A program made the position numbers and the translations under genes. Positions 47,965-56,701 of a stretch of DNA of 64,000 nucleotides are shown piece after piece. The DNA comes from Streptomyces sp. PsTaAH-137. Its GTDB lineage: Bacteria > Actinomycetota > Actinomycetes > Streptomycetales > Streptomycetaceae. Where the stretch lies: contig NZ_QLLY01000005.1 in the NCBI RefSeq assembly GCF_003259365.1, forward strand, positions 62,001-126,000, written 5' to 3'. Within the stretch, counting starts at the first letter, position 1; every line of letters starts with the position of its first letter. The notes under the pieces were generated by a model. That model saw nothing but the letters and a program-made list of their open reading frames with translations, was not told the origin of the DNA and did not search any database.

Positions 47965-49578
47965 ATGACCACGACCCCCGCGACTTCCGCTCCCGATGTT
48001 TCCGGGACCGTCCCGCCCTCGGCACCCGAGGCGATCCCGCTGCCGGTCACCGCGGTGACCTGCCTGGAGGACCGGGCCCACATCGAGCGGACCACCGCCC
48101 TTCAACTGGACTCCGGTGTACAGCAGTTGCGGCTCGGGCCGGTCAGCGCGCTCGCCGTCGACCGCAGCCTGCACGCCGAACTCACCGGCGGCCCCGACGG
48201 CGCCGCCGTCCTCGATGTCCGCGTGGTACGGGCCTGGACGCCCCGCAGCCCCGAGCCGCCCACCGCCGACGACTCACCCCTGCGCCGCCGCCTGCACGCC
48301 CTGGGCGAGGAGCAGCGGACTCTGGAGCAGCGCCGCGACCGGCTCCGGGCCCGCCTGGACCTGCTGGGCGGACTCGCCGCCGATCTGCTGCGGGACATCG
48401 GTGAGGGCACGGGCTTCGGCGAGGCCGAACCGGAGCGCTGGACAGCCGAGTTGGACCGGGTCGACGGCGAGCGCGCCACGCACGAGGACGACCTCATGTC
48501 CGTCGGCCTGGAGCTGGCCGCGGTGGGCGCCGAACTGTCCTACGCCCAGGACACCTTGGCCGTCGCCGAGGAGGAACCGCCCGAGCTCACCGCCCACGTC
48601 GAGCTGACGGTGCGGTCCTCGGCGGCGGGACCGGCGCAGCTGCGCCTGACGCATCTCACGCCGTGCGCCCTGTGGCGCCCCGCCTACCGGGCGACGGCGT
48701 CCGACGGGGAGCTGACGCTGCACACGGACGCGATGGTGTGGCAGCGCACCGGTGAGGACTGGACCGACGTACGCCTGACCCTGTCGACCGCCCGGTCGTC
48801 CCTCGCCGCCGGCCCGCCGCGGCTGGTCGAGGACCGGCTCACCCTGCGCGACCGGTCCGCCGCCGAACGCCGTTCCGTGGAGATCGAGTTGCGCGAGGAG
48901 GAGATCACCGATGTCGGCCCCGCGCGGGTGCCCGGTCTGCCGGGTGTGGACGACGGCGGGGAGGTACGCGTCCTGCGCGCGCCCGATGCCGCTTCGGTGC
49001 CCGGCGACGGGCGCGCCCACCGCGTACCGCTGACCACCGCCGTCTCGCCCGCGCACCGCGAGTACGTCTGCGCTCCGGAACTCTCCCCGCTGGTCACCGA
49101 GGTCGTACGGTTCACCAACACCGGCGGCCACGCCCTGCTCGCGGGTCCCGTGGAGCTGATCCGCGGCAGTGGTTTCACCGGCCGCGCCACCCTGGACTTC
49201 ACCGCGCCCGGCGCCGCCCAGGAGCTGGCGTTCGGCAGCGCGGACACCTACCGGGTGACCCGGGAGACGGAGGAGTCCCGGAGCACGACGGGCCTGACCC
49301 AGCGCACCGTCGTCACCCGCACGGTACGGCTGCACCTGTCCCGGTTCTCCGCGCCGGGCGAGACCGGCGACCGGGTGATCGCGGTGCGCGAGCGGATCCC
49401 CGTGTCCGAGGTGTCGGACGTCGAGGTGCGCCTGCGCAAGGAGTCCTGCTCCCCCGCCCCGGACACCCTCGACGCCGAGGGCATCGCCCGCTGGGACGTC
49501 ACGCTCCCGCCGGGCGGCCGCCGCACGCTGACGCTGGTGTACGAGGTGTCGGCGAGCGCGAAGGTGAGCGGCCTGTAG
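47965..49578 (+). CDS. DUF4139 (MuiA-like) protein, second of a tandem pair
   Basis: 537 aa, ATG at 47965 with GGAGGAG upstream. Same domain order as its neighbour but without the long Pro-rich insert: VTAVTCLEDRAHIERTTAL at the start, coiled coil at about 110-205 (LRRRLHALGEEQRTLEQRRDR), then LRLTHLTPCALWRPAYRATAS, WQRTGEDWTDVRLTLSTARSS and HREYVCAPELSPLVTEVVRFTN, ending GGRRTLTLVYEVSASAKVSG. The two are distant paralogues rather than recent copies, and are probably co-translated, which suggests that they act as a pair. No signal peptide or membrane segment is seen. Confidence 0.88.
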   Translation: MTTTPATSAPDVSGTVPPSAPEAIPLPVTAVTCLEDRAHIERTTALQLDSGVQQLRLGPVSALAVDRSLHAELTGGPDGAAVLDVRVVRAWTPRSPEPPTADDSPLRRRLHALGEEQRTLEQRRDRLRARLDLLGGLAADLLRDIGEGTGFGEAEPERWTAELDRVDGERATHEDDLMSVGLELAAVGAELSYAQDTLAVAEEEPPELTAHVELTVRSSAAGPAQLRLTHLTPCALWRPAYRATASDGELTLHTDAMVWQRTGEDWTDVRLTLSTARSSLAAGPPRLVEDRLTLRDRSAAERRSVEIELREEEITDVGPARVPGLPGVDDGGEVRVLRAPDAASVPGDGRAHRVPLTTAVSPAHREYVCAPELSPLVTEVVRFTNTGGHALLAGPVELIRGSGFTGRATLDFTAPGAAQELAFGSADTYRVTRETEESRSTTGLTQRTVVTRTVRLHLSRFSAPGETGDRVIAVRERIPVSEVSDVEVRLRKESCSPAPDTLDAEGIARWDVTLPPGGRRTLTLVYEVSASAKVSGL

Positions 49579-49669
49579 CCCGGTGCCCCGCCGCCCGCGC
49601 ACACCGTCATCAGTGAGCGGGGTTTGAGCTGGCAGAACCGCTGACAGAGCGGGCCAACACGATATGCTG

Positions 49670-49688
49670 ATGCAGATTGTGCAAGCCA
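49670..49688. promoter_or_regulatory. Candidate IclR-regulator site upstream of the iclR-type gene
   Basis: ATGCAGATTGTGCAA then GCCA. The same sequence, with one base changed, occurs at 52962-52979 before the FAD oxidoreductase gene. It lies 21 bases before the ATG at 49709. CTGACA (49641) and TATGCT (49663) form a possible promoter just upstream. Confidence 0.5.
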
Positions 49689-49708
49689 TTTGCAGAACGA
49701 GGAGGGTC

Positions 49709-50500
49709 ATGGCTACTCGGGCGACCGACGCCGGGACGAACCAGAGCGTCGAACGAGCGGTGTCGGTGCTGCGCGCACTGGACTCGGGCCGCGCCGAGCT
49801 GCGCGTGTCCGATGTCGCCGAGCTCACCGGCCTGGGCTCCTCCACGACGTCCCGGCTGCTGTCCACCCTCGAGCGCCTGGACATGGTCGAGCGCGACCCG
49901 GTCAGCAATCTGTACCGCCTCAGCCTGGGCATCCTCCCGCTCGCGACCACCGCGGCGAACCGCCACCCCGTGCACCGGGCGGCACGGATGGTCCTCCAGA
50001 ACCTCGCCGCCCGCACCGGCCTCGGGGCCAATGTGGCGATCCGCCGCGGGACCGAGCTGATGTTCCTGTGCAACTTCGAGGGCACCCGCGCCCCCAAGTC
50101 GTACACCCAGGCCGGACACACGGCGCCGCTGCACGCCACCAGCATCGGCAAGTGCCTGCTCACCGGGCTCACGCCCAAGGAGCGGCGCAGGCTGCTGCCC
50201 GAGCCGCTCGCCGCGCACACCGACTACACGACGACCAGCCACGATCTGCTCGACACCGAGATCGACTCCGTGCGCCGCTCCGGGTACGCGATCGAGGCCG
50301 AGGAGCGCGCTCTGGGCCGGGCCTCGCTGGCCGCGCCGGTCCGCGACGCCTCGGGCGATGTCGTCGCCGCGATCTCGCTGTGGGGTCCGACCTCGCTGCT
50401 CGGGGATCACAGCGCCGGGGCGGACGGGCAGCGGCAGACCCTCACCCGTGAGGTCATCGAGGCCGCCGACGCCATCAGCCAGGCGCTCGGGGCGCTCTGA
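49709..50500 (+). CDS. IclR family transcriptional regulator
   Basis: 263 aa from the ATG at 49709, with GAGGAGGG upstream; the earlier ATG at 49664 is inside the promoter region. The DNA-binding head is QSVERAVSVLRALDSG and RVSDVAELTGLGSSTTSRLLSTLERLDMVER; the effector domain has RTGLGANVAIRRGTELMFL, LHATSIGKCLLTGL, TSHDLLDTEIDSVRRSGYAIEAEE and SLAAPVRDASGDVVAAISLWGP. It probably controls the convergent FAD oxidoreductase and the ABC operon beyond it, through the shared ATGCA-ATTGTGCAA motif. A strong terminator follows it. Confidence 0.93.
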   Translation: MATRATDAGTNQSVERAVSVLRALDSGRAELRVSDVAELTGLGSSTTSRLLSTLERLDMVERDPVSNLYRLSLGILPLATTAANRHPVHRAARMVLQNLAARTGLGANVAIRRGTELMFLCNFEGTRAPKSYTQAGHTAPLHATSIGKCLLTGLTPKERRRLLPEPLAAHTDYTTTSHDLLDTEIDSVRRSGYAIEAEERALGRASLAAPVRDASGDVVAAISLWGPTSLLGDHSAGADGQRQTLTREVIEAADAISQALGAL

Positions 50501-50513
50501 ATCCCGTAACGGG

Positions 50514-50557
50514 GAAGGGGCCTTGCTCCGGTCGGACGACCGGAGCAAGGCCCCTTC
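50514..50557. terminator. Strong bidirectional terminator
   Basis: Perfect 21-bp arms (50514-50534 and 50537-50557), beginning GAAGGGGCCTTGCTCC, with a 2-base centre and TTCGT after the stem on the plus strand, CCCC before on the other. It separates the convergent IclR gene (end 50500) and FAD oxidoreductase gene (end 50586). Confidence 0.9.
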
Positions 50558-50585
50558 TTCGTAGTTCCTGTGGTGCGGCTCCGGC

Positions 50586-52874
50586 CTACGCGCCGTACGC
50601 CTTGAACGCGATCACGTGCGCGCGCCGGGCCCCGTGCGTCGCGTCGACCACGATGCGCAGCGCGTCGGTGCGGACGGGCCCGCCGTCGGCGTCGGCGAGC
50701 GGGTGCACGCGGTGGCGGCGGCGGTTGCCGGTGACCGTCAGGAGGGTGTGCCAGGTGCCGTCGGCGGCGCGGCTCTGGAGGCGGTAGTCGCGGATCAGTT
50801 CCGGCATCACCTCGAACGGGGTGCGGTGCCGGTGGAGGTTGTTGAGGTACTCGTCAACGTCGTCGTCGAACACGACCCGCGCCTCGGTGAGCGGCTGCTC
50901 GTGGTCCCATTCGAGGCGCAGCCACTGTTCGTCGTGCGTCGGCTCGGAGACCCACATCTGCGGGCCGCCGTACGCGCGCTGGAACCCGCCGACGGCCCGC
51001 TCGGGGCGGAACGCGGCCGTCTCGGGGTTCGCCCGGAACGCGAAGGTCCGCCGCCGCAGTCCGCGCGCCTGCCATTCCAGGACGAGCTGCCCGTCCTCCT
51101 CGGGGATGTCGTGGTCGACGGCCGCGTCGCCCTCGACGCGGCTGCGCAGCGCGAGCACCCCGTCGGTGCGCTCGGGCACGAGGACGAGCGCGGCGCCGGG
51201 CGCGGCCCGCACGATCACGACGACGTTCTCGGGGGCCTCGGGGCGGTGGTCGAAGCGGGCGGTGACCCAGTGCGGGCCTCCCGCCGGCACGGTCACGGTG
51301 GTGGTCCGCAACTGCTCGACGGGGACGGCGTTCTCGGGGCGGCCCGTGCCCCACAGCTCCACGGTCAGCTCGCGCCCGGCGCCGTCGGCGGCGCCGTGGA
51401 CGAGCAGGTCCACGGTGTCGAGGGCCGGGTCCGCCGGGAGCAGGAGAGCGAGATCGCGGGTGAGCGGGTAGGGCTCGCCGGGCGCGTCGGTGGTGGGCTC
51501 CGCGGCCAGCCGGGCCAGGTGGCCGGCGGCGCTGACGCGGGCGGTGCGGGCCAGGTTGTCGGGGTCGTCGTCGGCGAGGCCGATGACGGAGGCATCTTGA
51601 CGGAGCAGGGCGCGGCGCACCAGCTCCGGGCGCTTGGTGGCCAGTTCGCGCGGGGTGAGGCTCTCGGCGACGCAGAGCGCGGCGGCGGTGCCGGCGGCCT
51701 CGCCGATCGTGGCGCAGGTGGCCATGACGCGGGTGGCGCCGAAGGCGATGTGGGTGGCGGAGATGTTGCGCCCGGCGAACAGCAGGTTCGTGACGTTCAC
51801 CGAGTACAGGGAGCGCAGCGGGATGTGGAAGACGCCGTCGGCGTAGCGCTGGCGGGCGCCGGGCTCGTCGGCGTACATGCCCTGCACGGGGTGGAGGTCG
51901 ACGGACCAGCCGCCGAAGGCGATCCGGTCGGCGAACTGCCGCTGTTCGAGGATGTCCTGCTGGGTGAGGACGTAGTCGCCGAGGAAGCGGCGGTACTCGC
52001 GCTTGCCGGGCAGGGAGCCGACCCACTCCAGGGTGAGGTTCGCGGCGTCGGGGAACTCGCCCGAGTTCTTGATGTGGTCCCAGATGCCCATGATGACGGC
52101 CTGGAGCTCGTCGCGGATCCGCTCGTTGTCGTGGACGGTGTCCAGCTCACCGCCCCACTCGATCCACCAGTAGTCGCAGCCGTTGTCCCCGGTGCGCAGG
52201 ACGCGGTTGCGCAGGATGGGCGTGGTGGTGAGGTCGCGGGCGTAGGCGGGCGGCACGAACTTCACGGGGTGGCCCGCGTCCTTGGTGTGGAACAGGATCG
52301 TCGAGCCGAGCAGCGCCTCGTCGCCCTCCTCGGGCGCCCACGGCTCGTCGAACTCCGCGCGGGCCTCGCGGCCGATGCGGTAGCGGGCGCCGGCGAGGTG
52401 GCCGAGCAGGCCGTCGCCGGTGCAGTCGAGGAACTGCTGTGCGTGGAAGGTGATGCGCCGCTCGGAGCCCATCATCCAGCCGGTGCAGGAGTGCACCTCG
52501 CGTGCGTCGTCCGGGCCGCTCGCCTCGACCTCGCGCACGTCGGTGTTGAGGTACAGGTCGATATTCGGTTCGGCGAGGACGGCGTCGAGGACCACTTGGT
52601 CCCAGTAGTACGGGTTGCCCTCGGGGTTGCGGAACTGGTTCTCGGTGTACAGCTCGCCCATGATGCCGGTCTCGCGCGCCCATCGGTGCACGCCGTGTGC
52701 GGTGGCGCCGCAGACCCAGACGCGGACCTCGCTGCTGGCGTTGCCGCCGAGCACCGGGCGGTTGTTGACCAGCGCGACGCGTCGGCCGAGCCGGGCCGCG
52801 GCGATGGCCGCGCAGGTCCCCGCCAAGCCGCCGCCGATGACGGCGATGTCGTAATGGACCTCTTCTTCCCGCAC
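50586..52874 (-). CDS. FAD-dependent oxidoreductase with C-terminal beta domain
   Basis: 762 aa from the GTG at 52874, with CAGGGAGG 9 bases upstream; the longer open frame runs into the operator region. FAD_oxidored (PF12831-like) signature: YDIAVIGGGLAGTCAAIAAARLG (dinucleotide motif), LGGNASSEVRVWVCGAT, FLDCTGDGLLGHLAGA and LLFAGRNISATHIAFGATRVMATCATIGEAAGTAAALC. Residues 1-440 are the flavin enzyme; the remaining 320 hold two beta-rich parts, the last resembling discoidin/galactose-binding domains. The family is common in bacterial glycan loci without clear function; oxidation of a sugar hydroxyl is a guess. Divergent from the sugar ABC operon and carries the IclR motif upstream. Confidence 0.85.
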   Translation of the reverse strand: MREEEVHYDIAVIGGGLAGTCAAIAAARLGRRVALVNNRPVLGGNASSEVRVWVCGATAHGVHRWARETGIMGELYTENQFRNPEGNPYYWDQVVLDAVLAEPNIDLYLNTDVREVEASGPDDAREVHSCTGWMMGSERRITFHAQQFLDCTGDGLLGHLAGARYRIGREARAEFDEPWAPEEGDEALLGSTILFHTKDAGHPVKFVPPAYARDLTTTPILRNRVLRTGDNGCDYWWIEWGGELDTVHDNERIRDELQAVIMGIWDHIKNSGEFPDAANLTLEWVGSLPGKREYRRFLGDYVLTQQDILEQRQFADRIAFGGWSVDLHPVQGMYADEPGARQRYADGVFHIPLRSLYSVNVTNLLFAGRNISATHIAFGATRVMATCATIGEAAGTAAALCVAESLTPRELATKRPELVRRALLRQDASVIGLADDDPDNLARTARVSAAGHLARLAAEPTTDAPGEPYPLTRDLALLLPADPALDTVDLLVHGAADGAGRELTVELWGTGRPENAVPVEQLRTTTVTVPAGGPHWVTARFDHRPEAPENVVVIVRAAPGAALVLVPERTDGVLALRSRVEGDAAVDHDIPEEDGQLVLEWQARGLRRRTFAFRANPETAAFRPERAVGGFQRAYGGPQMWVSEPTHDEQWLRLEWDHEQPLTEARVVFDDDVDEYLNNLHRHRTPFEVMPELIRDYRLQSRAADGTWHTLLTVTGNRRRHRVHPLADADGGPVRTDALRIVVDATHGARRAHVIAFKAYGA

Positions 52875-53235
52875 GGAGCGGCCTCCCTGGTGTGACGGTG
52901 TGGCGCGATGTGACGCGCGGATACCTCCCGCCGGAGCGGGGCGGCCTCGAACGTACATCACATGCATATTGTGCAACCACTGTTCAGTCAGTGGGATCCG
53001 TTGTAAGTTTCCGACGCAGCCGCGGACACGGCTGGCACGAGCCGCTTTTGAAGTTCATGGCAGGTGGGGCGAGTTCGCCGGTCCTGCGCAGAACCGGCGA
53101 TTCACCGACCAAAAGGGTTGACGCCGTCGCACGATATGGAGAACGATCCCGCATGCTGCAACTTGCGTTCAATGGAGCATGGATGGCGTTCACACAGGGC
53201 CCCGGCGCTCCCGCCCCGTTCGAGAGGACACACCC
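52875..53235. other. 361-bp divergent regulatory region, no gene seen
   Basis: It separates the FAD oxidoreductase and the sugar ABC operon. It holds the IclR-type motif (52962-52979), a small hairpin CCACTG-TTCAGT-CAGTGG (52977-52994), and a weak plus-strand promoter candidate TTGACG (53118-53123) with AACGAT 18 bases later. CACGATATG near 53130 recurs before the iclR-type gene (49658). Short open frames here lack coding character. Confidence 0.6.
52962..52979. promoter_or_regulatory. Candidate IclR-regulator site upstream of the FAD oxidoreductase gene
   Basis: ATGCATATTGTGCAA followed by CCA, one base different from the site at 49670 in a 15-base stretch. It lies 88 bases upstream of the GTG at 52874. 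Confidence 0.5.
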
Positions 53236-54162
53236 ATGAGTACGGCCGCACCTCCCCGGAAGGTCTCTCCACCCCGTGAGCGGACCGGCGGACGGCTCTC
53301 CAACGGCGCGTTCGCCCTCCTGCTGACGGCGCCGGGACTCGCCCTCTTCGCGGCGATCATCATCTATCCGCTGATATCGGCCCTGTTCACCGGTTTCTTC
53401 AAGCAGGACCTGCGGCTGCCGGGCCGTGAGTTCGTCGGCCTGGAGAACTTCACGTACTGGCTGGACGGCGACTTCCTCACCATCCTCAAGCAGACGCTGA
53501 TCTTCACCGTCGGCGCGACGATCGTCCCCTTCGTGATCGGCTTCGCCCTCGCCCTCGCGCTCAACACGGGCCTCAAGGGCAGCGGCTTCATGCGCGGCCT
53601 CTTCCTCTTCCCCTGGGTGATCCCGGGCGTCGTGGTCTCCTTCCTCTGGATGTGGATCTTCAACGCCAACTACGGCGTCCTGAACGGCATCCTCATGAAG
53701 GCCGGCCTCATCGAGGACTCGGTCTCCTGGCTGGGCCAGCCCGGCACCGCCATGCTCGCCGTGATCATCACCAAGACCTGGGCCAGCTTCCCCTGGATGA
53801 TGGTGATGCTGCTCGCCGGTCTGCAGACCGTGCCCAAGGAACTGCACGAAGCGGCCTCGATGGACGGCGCGGGCTCGATCCGACGCTTCTTCAACGTCAC
53901 GTGGCCGCAGGTGCGCGGAGTGGCCTCGATCGTGCTGCTCCTGGAGTTCATCTGGAACTTCCAGCACTTCGACACCATCTACGTGCTCACCGGCGGCGGC
54001 CCCGCCGGGTCCACCGAGACCTTCGCGACCGCCGTCTACCAGACCGCCTTCAAGGGCTTCGACATCGGCCGCGCGACCGCGCTGGGCGGACTGTGGATGC
54101 TGCTCCTGCTCGTCCTCGTCGTCGTCTACCTCAGGATCACCGAGCGGAAGGGCGACGTCTGA
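53236..54162 (+). CDS. Sugar ABC transporter permease (MalF/UgpA-like)
   Basis: 308 aa from the ATG at 53236 (GAGAGGAC upstream). Six membrane segments; blocks LLTAPGLALFAAIIIYPLISALFTGF, FVGLENFTYWL, LFLFPWVIPGVVVSFLWMWIFN and the EAA loop KELHEAASMDGAGSIRRFFNVTWP. LTGGGPAGSTETFATAVYQTAF is typical of this group. Partner of the next permease (TGATG overlap). No ATPase gene nearby, so a shared MsiK-like ATPase is probable. Confidence 0.94.
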   Translation: MSTAAPPRKVSPPRERTGGRLSNGAFALLLTAPGLALFAAIIIYPLISALFTGFFKQDLRLPGREFVGLENFTYWLDGDFLTILKQTLIFTVGATIVPFVIGFALALALNTGLKGSGFMRGLFLFPWVIPGVVVSFLWMWIFNANYGVLNGILMKAGLIEDSVSWLGQPGTAMLAVIITKTWASFPWMMVMLLAGLQTVPKELHEAASMDGAGSIRRFFNVTWPQVRGVASIVLLLEFIWNFQHFDTIYVLTGGGPAGSTETFATAVYQTAFKGFDIGRATALGGLWMLLLLVLVVVYLRITERKGDV

Positions 54163-55103
54163 TGACCACCACGACCCCCATGACCTCCACGGCCCGGCCG
54201 TCCGGCACGGAAGAAGCGTCCGGCGCGGCACGGACGCCCGCCGCCGCCACCGGTCACACCTCGCGCCGCCGGATCCGCAAGGACGTGCTGCGCTCGCGGA
54301 TCGCCGCCTGGACCGCGGTCGTCGTCATCGGCTGCTTCGGCCTGCTGCCGGTGTACTGGCTGCTCGCCACCGCGCTGAGCACGCCCGAATCGACGTTCCA
54401 GTTCCCGCCGAAGCTGATCCCCACCGATCTCACGCTGGACAACTTCACGGCCCTCGCCGAGAACGACCAGTTGATCAAGTACCTGGTCAACTCCATGATC
54501 GTCGCCACCATCACGGCCGTCCTGAGCGTGATCGTCGCCACGTACATGGGCTACTCGTTCTCGAAGTTCCGCTACCGCGGCCGCCGTTCCCTGATGCACA
54601 TGGTGCTCGCCTCGCAGATGTTCCCGCAGGCGCTGCTGCTCGTGACGCTGTACGCCGTGTTCTCCAGCTTCGGCCTGCTCAACACGTACACCGCGCTGGT
54701 GCTGTCGTTCACCACGTTCACGATGCCGCTGTGCGTGTGGATGCTGAAGGGCATCTTCGACACCATCCCGGACGCCCTCCTCGAAGCGGCCTCCATCGAC
54801 GGCGCCTCCCGCTGGCGCACCCTGCACTCCATCGTGGCGCCGCTGGCCGCGCCCGGCATGATCGCCGCGGGCCTGTTCGCCTTCGTCCGCGGCTGGAACG
54901 ACTTCATCTTCGCGGTGACGCTCGCCGACAAGGAGAAGCAGACGCTGCCGCCCGGCCTGGTCTCCACCTACATCGGCGAGTTCCAGACCGCCTGGCCCGA
55001 GCTGATGGCCGCCTCCCTCGTCGTGTCCGTCCCGGTGGTCGTCGCCTTCATGTTCCTCCAGCGCTACCTGGTCGGCGGCATGACCGCGGGCTCGGTCAAG
55101 TAA
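54162..55103 (+). CDS. Sugar ABC transporter permease (MalG/UgpE-like)
   Basis: 313 aa, ATG sharing a base with the previous stop. A Thr/Ala-rich N-terminal tail of about 45 residues, then six membrane segments, starting AWTAVVVIGCFGLLPVYWLLATALS, with VNSMIVATITAVLSVIVATYMGYSFSKFRYRG and the EAA loop LLEAASIDGASRWRTLHSIVAPL. It ends RYLVGGMTAGSVK, the common family terminus. A small hairpin (55143-55157, GCGGGC/GCCCGC) lies in the 100 bases before the binding-protein gene and may let that gene be expressed at a different level. Confidence 0.94.
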   Translation: MTTTTPMTSTARPSGTEEASGAARTPAAATGHTSRRRIRKDVLRSRIAAWTAVVVIGCFGLLPVYWLLATALSTPESTFQFPPKLIPTDLTLDNFTALAENDQLIKYLVNSMIVATITAVLSVIVATYMGYSFSKFRYRGRRSLMHMVLASQMFPQALLLVTLYAVFSSFGLLNTYTALVLSFTTFTMPLCVWMLKGIFDTIPDALLEAASIDGASRWRTLHSIVAPLAAPGMIAAGLFAFVRGWNDFIFAVTLADKEKQTLPPGLVSTYIGEFQTAWPELMAASLVVSVPVVVAFMFLQRYLVGGMTAGSVK

Positions 55104-55203
55104 CCGCCCGCGGCCTCCCGAAGAAGCCTCAGCTGAACCCGCGCGGGCCTCGCCCGCACGCGCCCCCACACTTCCCTTCCGTCACACTCCCCATGGAGAC
55201 ACC

Positions 55204-56505
55204 ATGACCACCAACGGCATCAGCCGCCGCGGCGCCCTGCGCATGTTCGGTATCGGAGCGCTCGGTGTGGCCGGCGCCGGTGTGCTCGGCGCCTGTGCGC
55301 CGTCCGGCGCCAGCACCTCCTCCAACGGCGGCGACACGAAGTCGAAGAACTTCGACTTCACCTCCTGGTCGCTGAACGAGGAAGCCGCCAAGCCGTCGAT
55401 CGAGAAGATCATCAAGGCGTGGGAGACGGACCAGAAGTCGAAGATCCGCGCGGTCTCGTACCCGTACAACGAGTACCTGAGCCAGCTCACCCTGAAGCTG
55501 GGCGGCGGGGAGACCACCGGCGCGGTGCACCTGGACATCGCCTGGCTCGCCGCGGTGGCGCAGATGGGCAAGCTGGCGGACCTCGGTTCCGTGGCGGGCA
55601 AGGGCGGCTACACCGATGTGGCGCTGAACAGCGGCAAGTACGACGGCAAGCAGTACGGCCTGCCGTGGAACACCGGCTCGATCGGCGTGATAGCCAACAC
55701 CAAGCTCCTGAAGAAGGCGGGCATCGACAAGCAGCCCACCACCGTCGAGGAGTTCGAGGACGCGCTGCGCGAGCTGAAGGGCCTGGGCGGCGGGGTCGTG
55801 CCCTACGCGGCGGCGACCAAGGTGGCGCAGCTCAAGGACATCTTCCCGTGGATGCAGACCTTCGGCTGCACGCTCCTCGACGGGGACAAGGTCACCATCG
55901 GTGACGACGCCTCGATCGACGCGGTCACCTGGTACAAGAAGCTGCACGACCAGAAGCTGATCGCCGCCGACGTGGACCGTTTCGACGCGCGCGCCCTGTT
56001 CAGCCAGGGCAAGGCCGCCTTCTACGACGACGCGATCATCGGCAAGGGCGTCACCTCCGCCCAGTCGAAGGACAAGACGCTCGCCGACGCGATGCAGCCG
56101 ATGCAGCGCCCGGTGCTGAAGGCCGGTGACACCCCGCAGGCACTGCTGTGGGGCGGCGTGATCGCCATCGTCAAGGGCAAGGGCCAGGACGCCGCGACGG
56201 ACTTCGCGCTGCACGCCACCACCGACCCAGAGACGATCGCCCAGTACTTCGTCGAGCGGGCGCTGCCGCCGTCGACGACCGCGGGCCTGGCCGACCCGAA
56301 GGTCGCCAAGGACACGTTCACCACCGAGTGGACCGAGAAGATCACCAAGACGGCGACAGGCAGCCCGTTCTGGCAGTTCGCTCAGAACGCCCAGATCGAG
56401 GAGGCCGTGGCCAAGCAGGTCCAGGCCGTCCTCGTCGGCAAGTCGAAGCCGAAGGACGCGATGAAGCAGGCCGCCGAGGAGGTCACCGACCTCATCAAGC
56501 GCTGA
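55204..56505 (+). CDS. Extracellular sugar-binding lipoprotein
   Basis: 433 aa, ATG at 55204. The signal peptide has SRRGALRMFGIGALGVAGAG with a lipobox LGAC (Cys near 31), so it is a lipoprotein with a Tat-like signal. SBP_bac_1 class: SLNEEAAKPSIEKIIKAWE, LAAVAQMGKLADLGSVAGKGGYTDVA, GLPWNTGSIGVIANTKLLKKAGID, PTTVEEFEDALRELKGLG and ARALFSQGKAAFYDD. Third gene of the importer operon. The stop codon lies in the first unit of a short tandem repeat. Confidence 0.94.
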   Translation: MTTNGISRRGALRMFGIGALGVAGAGVLGACAPSGASTSSNGGDTKSKNFDFTSWSLNEEAAKPSIEKIIKAWETDQKSKIRAVSYPYNEYLSQLTLKLGGGETTGAVHLDIAWLAAVAQMGKLADLGSVAGKGGYTDVALNSGKYDGKQYGLPWNTGSIGVIANTKLLKKAGIDKQPTTVEEFEDALRELKGLGGGVVPYAAATKVAQLKDIFPWMQTFGCTLLDGDKVTIGDDASIDAVTWYKKLHDQKLIAADVDRFDARALFSQGKAAFYDDAIIGKGVTSAQSKDKTLADAMQPMQRPVLKAGDTPQALLWGGVIAIVKGKGQDAATDFALHATTDPETIAQYFVERALPPSTTAGLADPKVAKDTFTTEWTEKITKTATGSPFWQFAQNAQIEEAVAKQVQAVLVGKSKPKDAMKQAAEEVTDLIKR

Positions 56506-56553
56506 CTTCATGAAGCGCTGACCTCATGAAGCGCTGTTCATGAAGCGCTGACC
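56497..56553 (+). repeat. Short tandem repeat across the end of the binding-protein gene
   Basis: Units AAGCGCTGACTTCATG (56497-56512), AAGCGCTGACCTCATG (56513-56528), AAGCGCTGTTCATG (56529-56542) and a partial AAGCGCTGACC (56543-56553). The gene's stop TGA is in unit 1 and TGA recurs in the later units. Likely produced by replication slippage. Confidence 0.85.
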
Positions 56554-56564
56554 CGGCACAAGCC

Positions 56565-56602
56565 AGGGCCCGGTGAACGTCGCACGGCCGTCACCGGGCC
56601 CT
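56565..56602 (+). terminator. Terminator after the sugar ABC operon
   Basis: AGGGCCCGGTGA (56565-56576) pairs with TCACCGGGCCCT (56591-56602), 12 bp, 14-base loop, followed by TC-rich sequence. It lies 60 bases after the binding-protein stop codon. Confidence 0.75.
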
Positions 56603-56701
56603 TCGCCGTCCGCGCTCGCTCCGCGCTGCCCCGCTCCCCCCTGACCAGGCCCCCGGGCCACTCCTGTTCGGCACCTCACCGCACCCGCGAAGGAGTTCAC
56701 C

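Noticed and set aside
53064..53279. Small open frames in the divergent region before the second sugar ABC operon
   Set aside because: They overlap the regulatory region and the real ABC permease start, lack ribosome sites and have no coding character.
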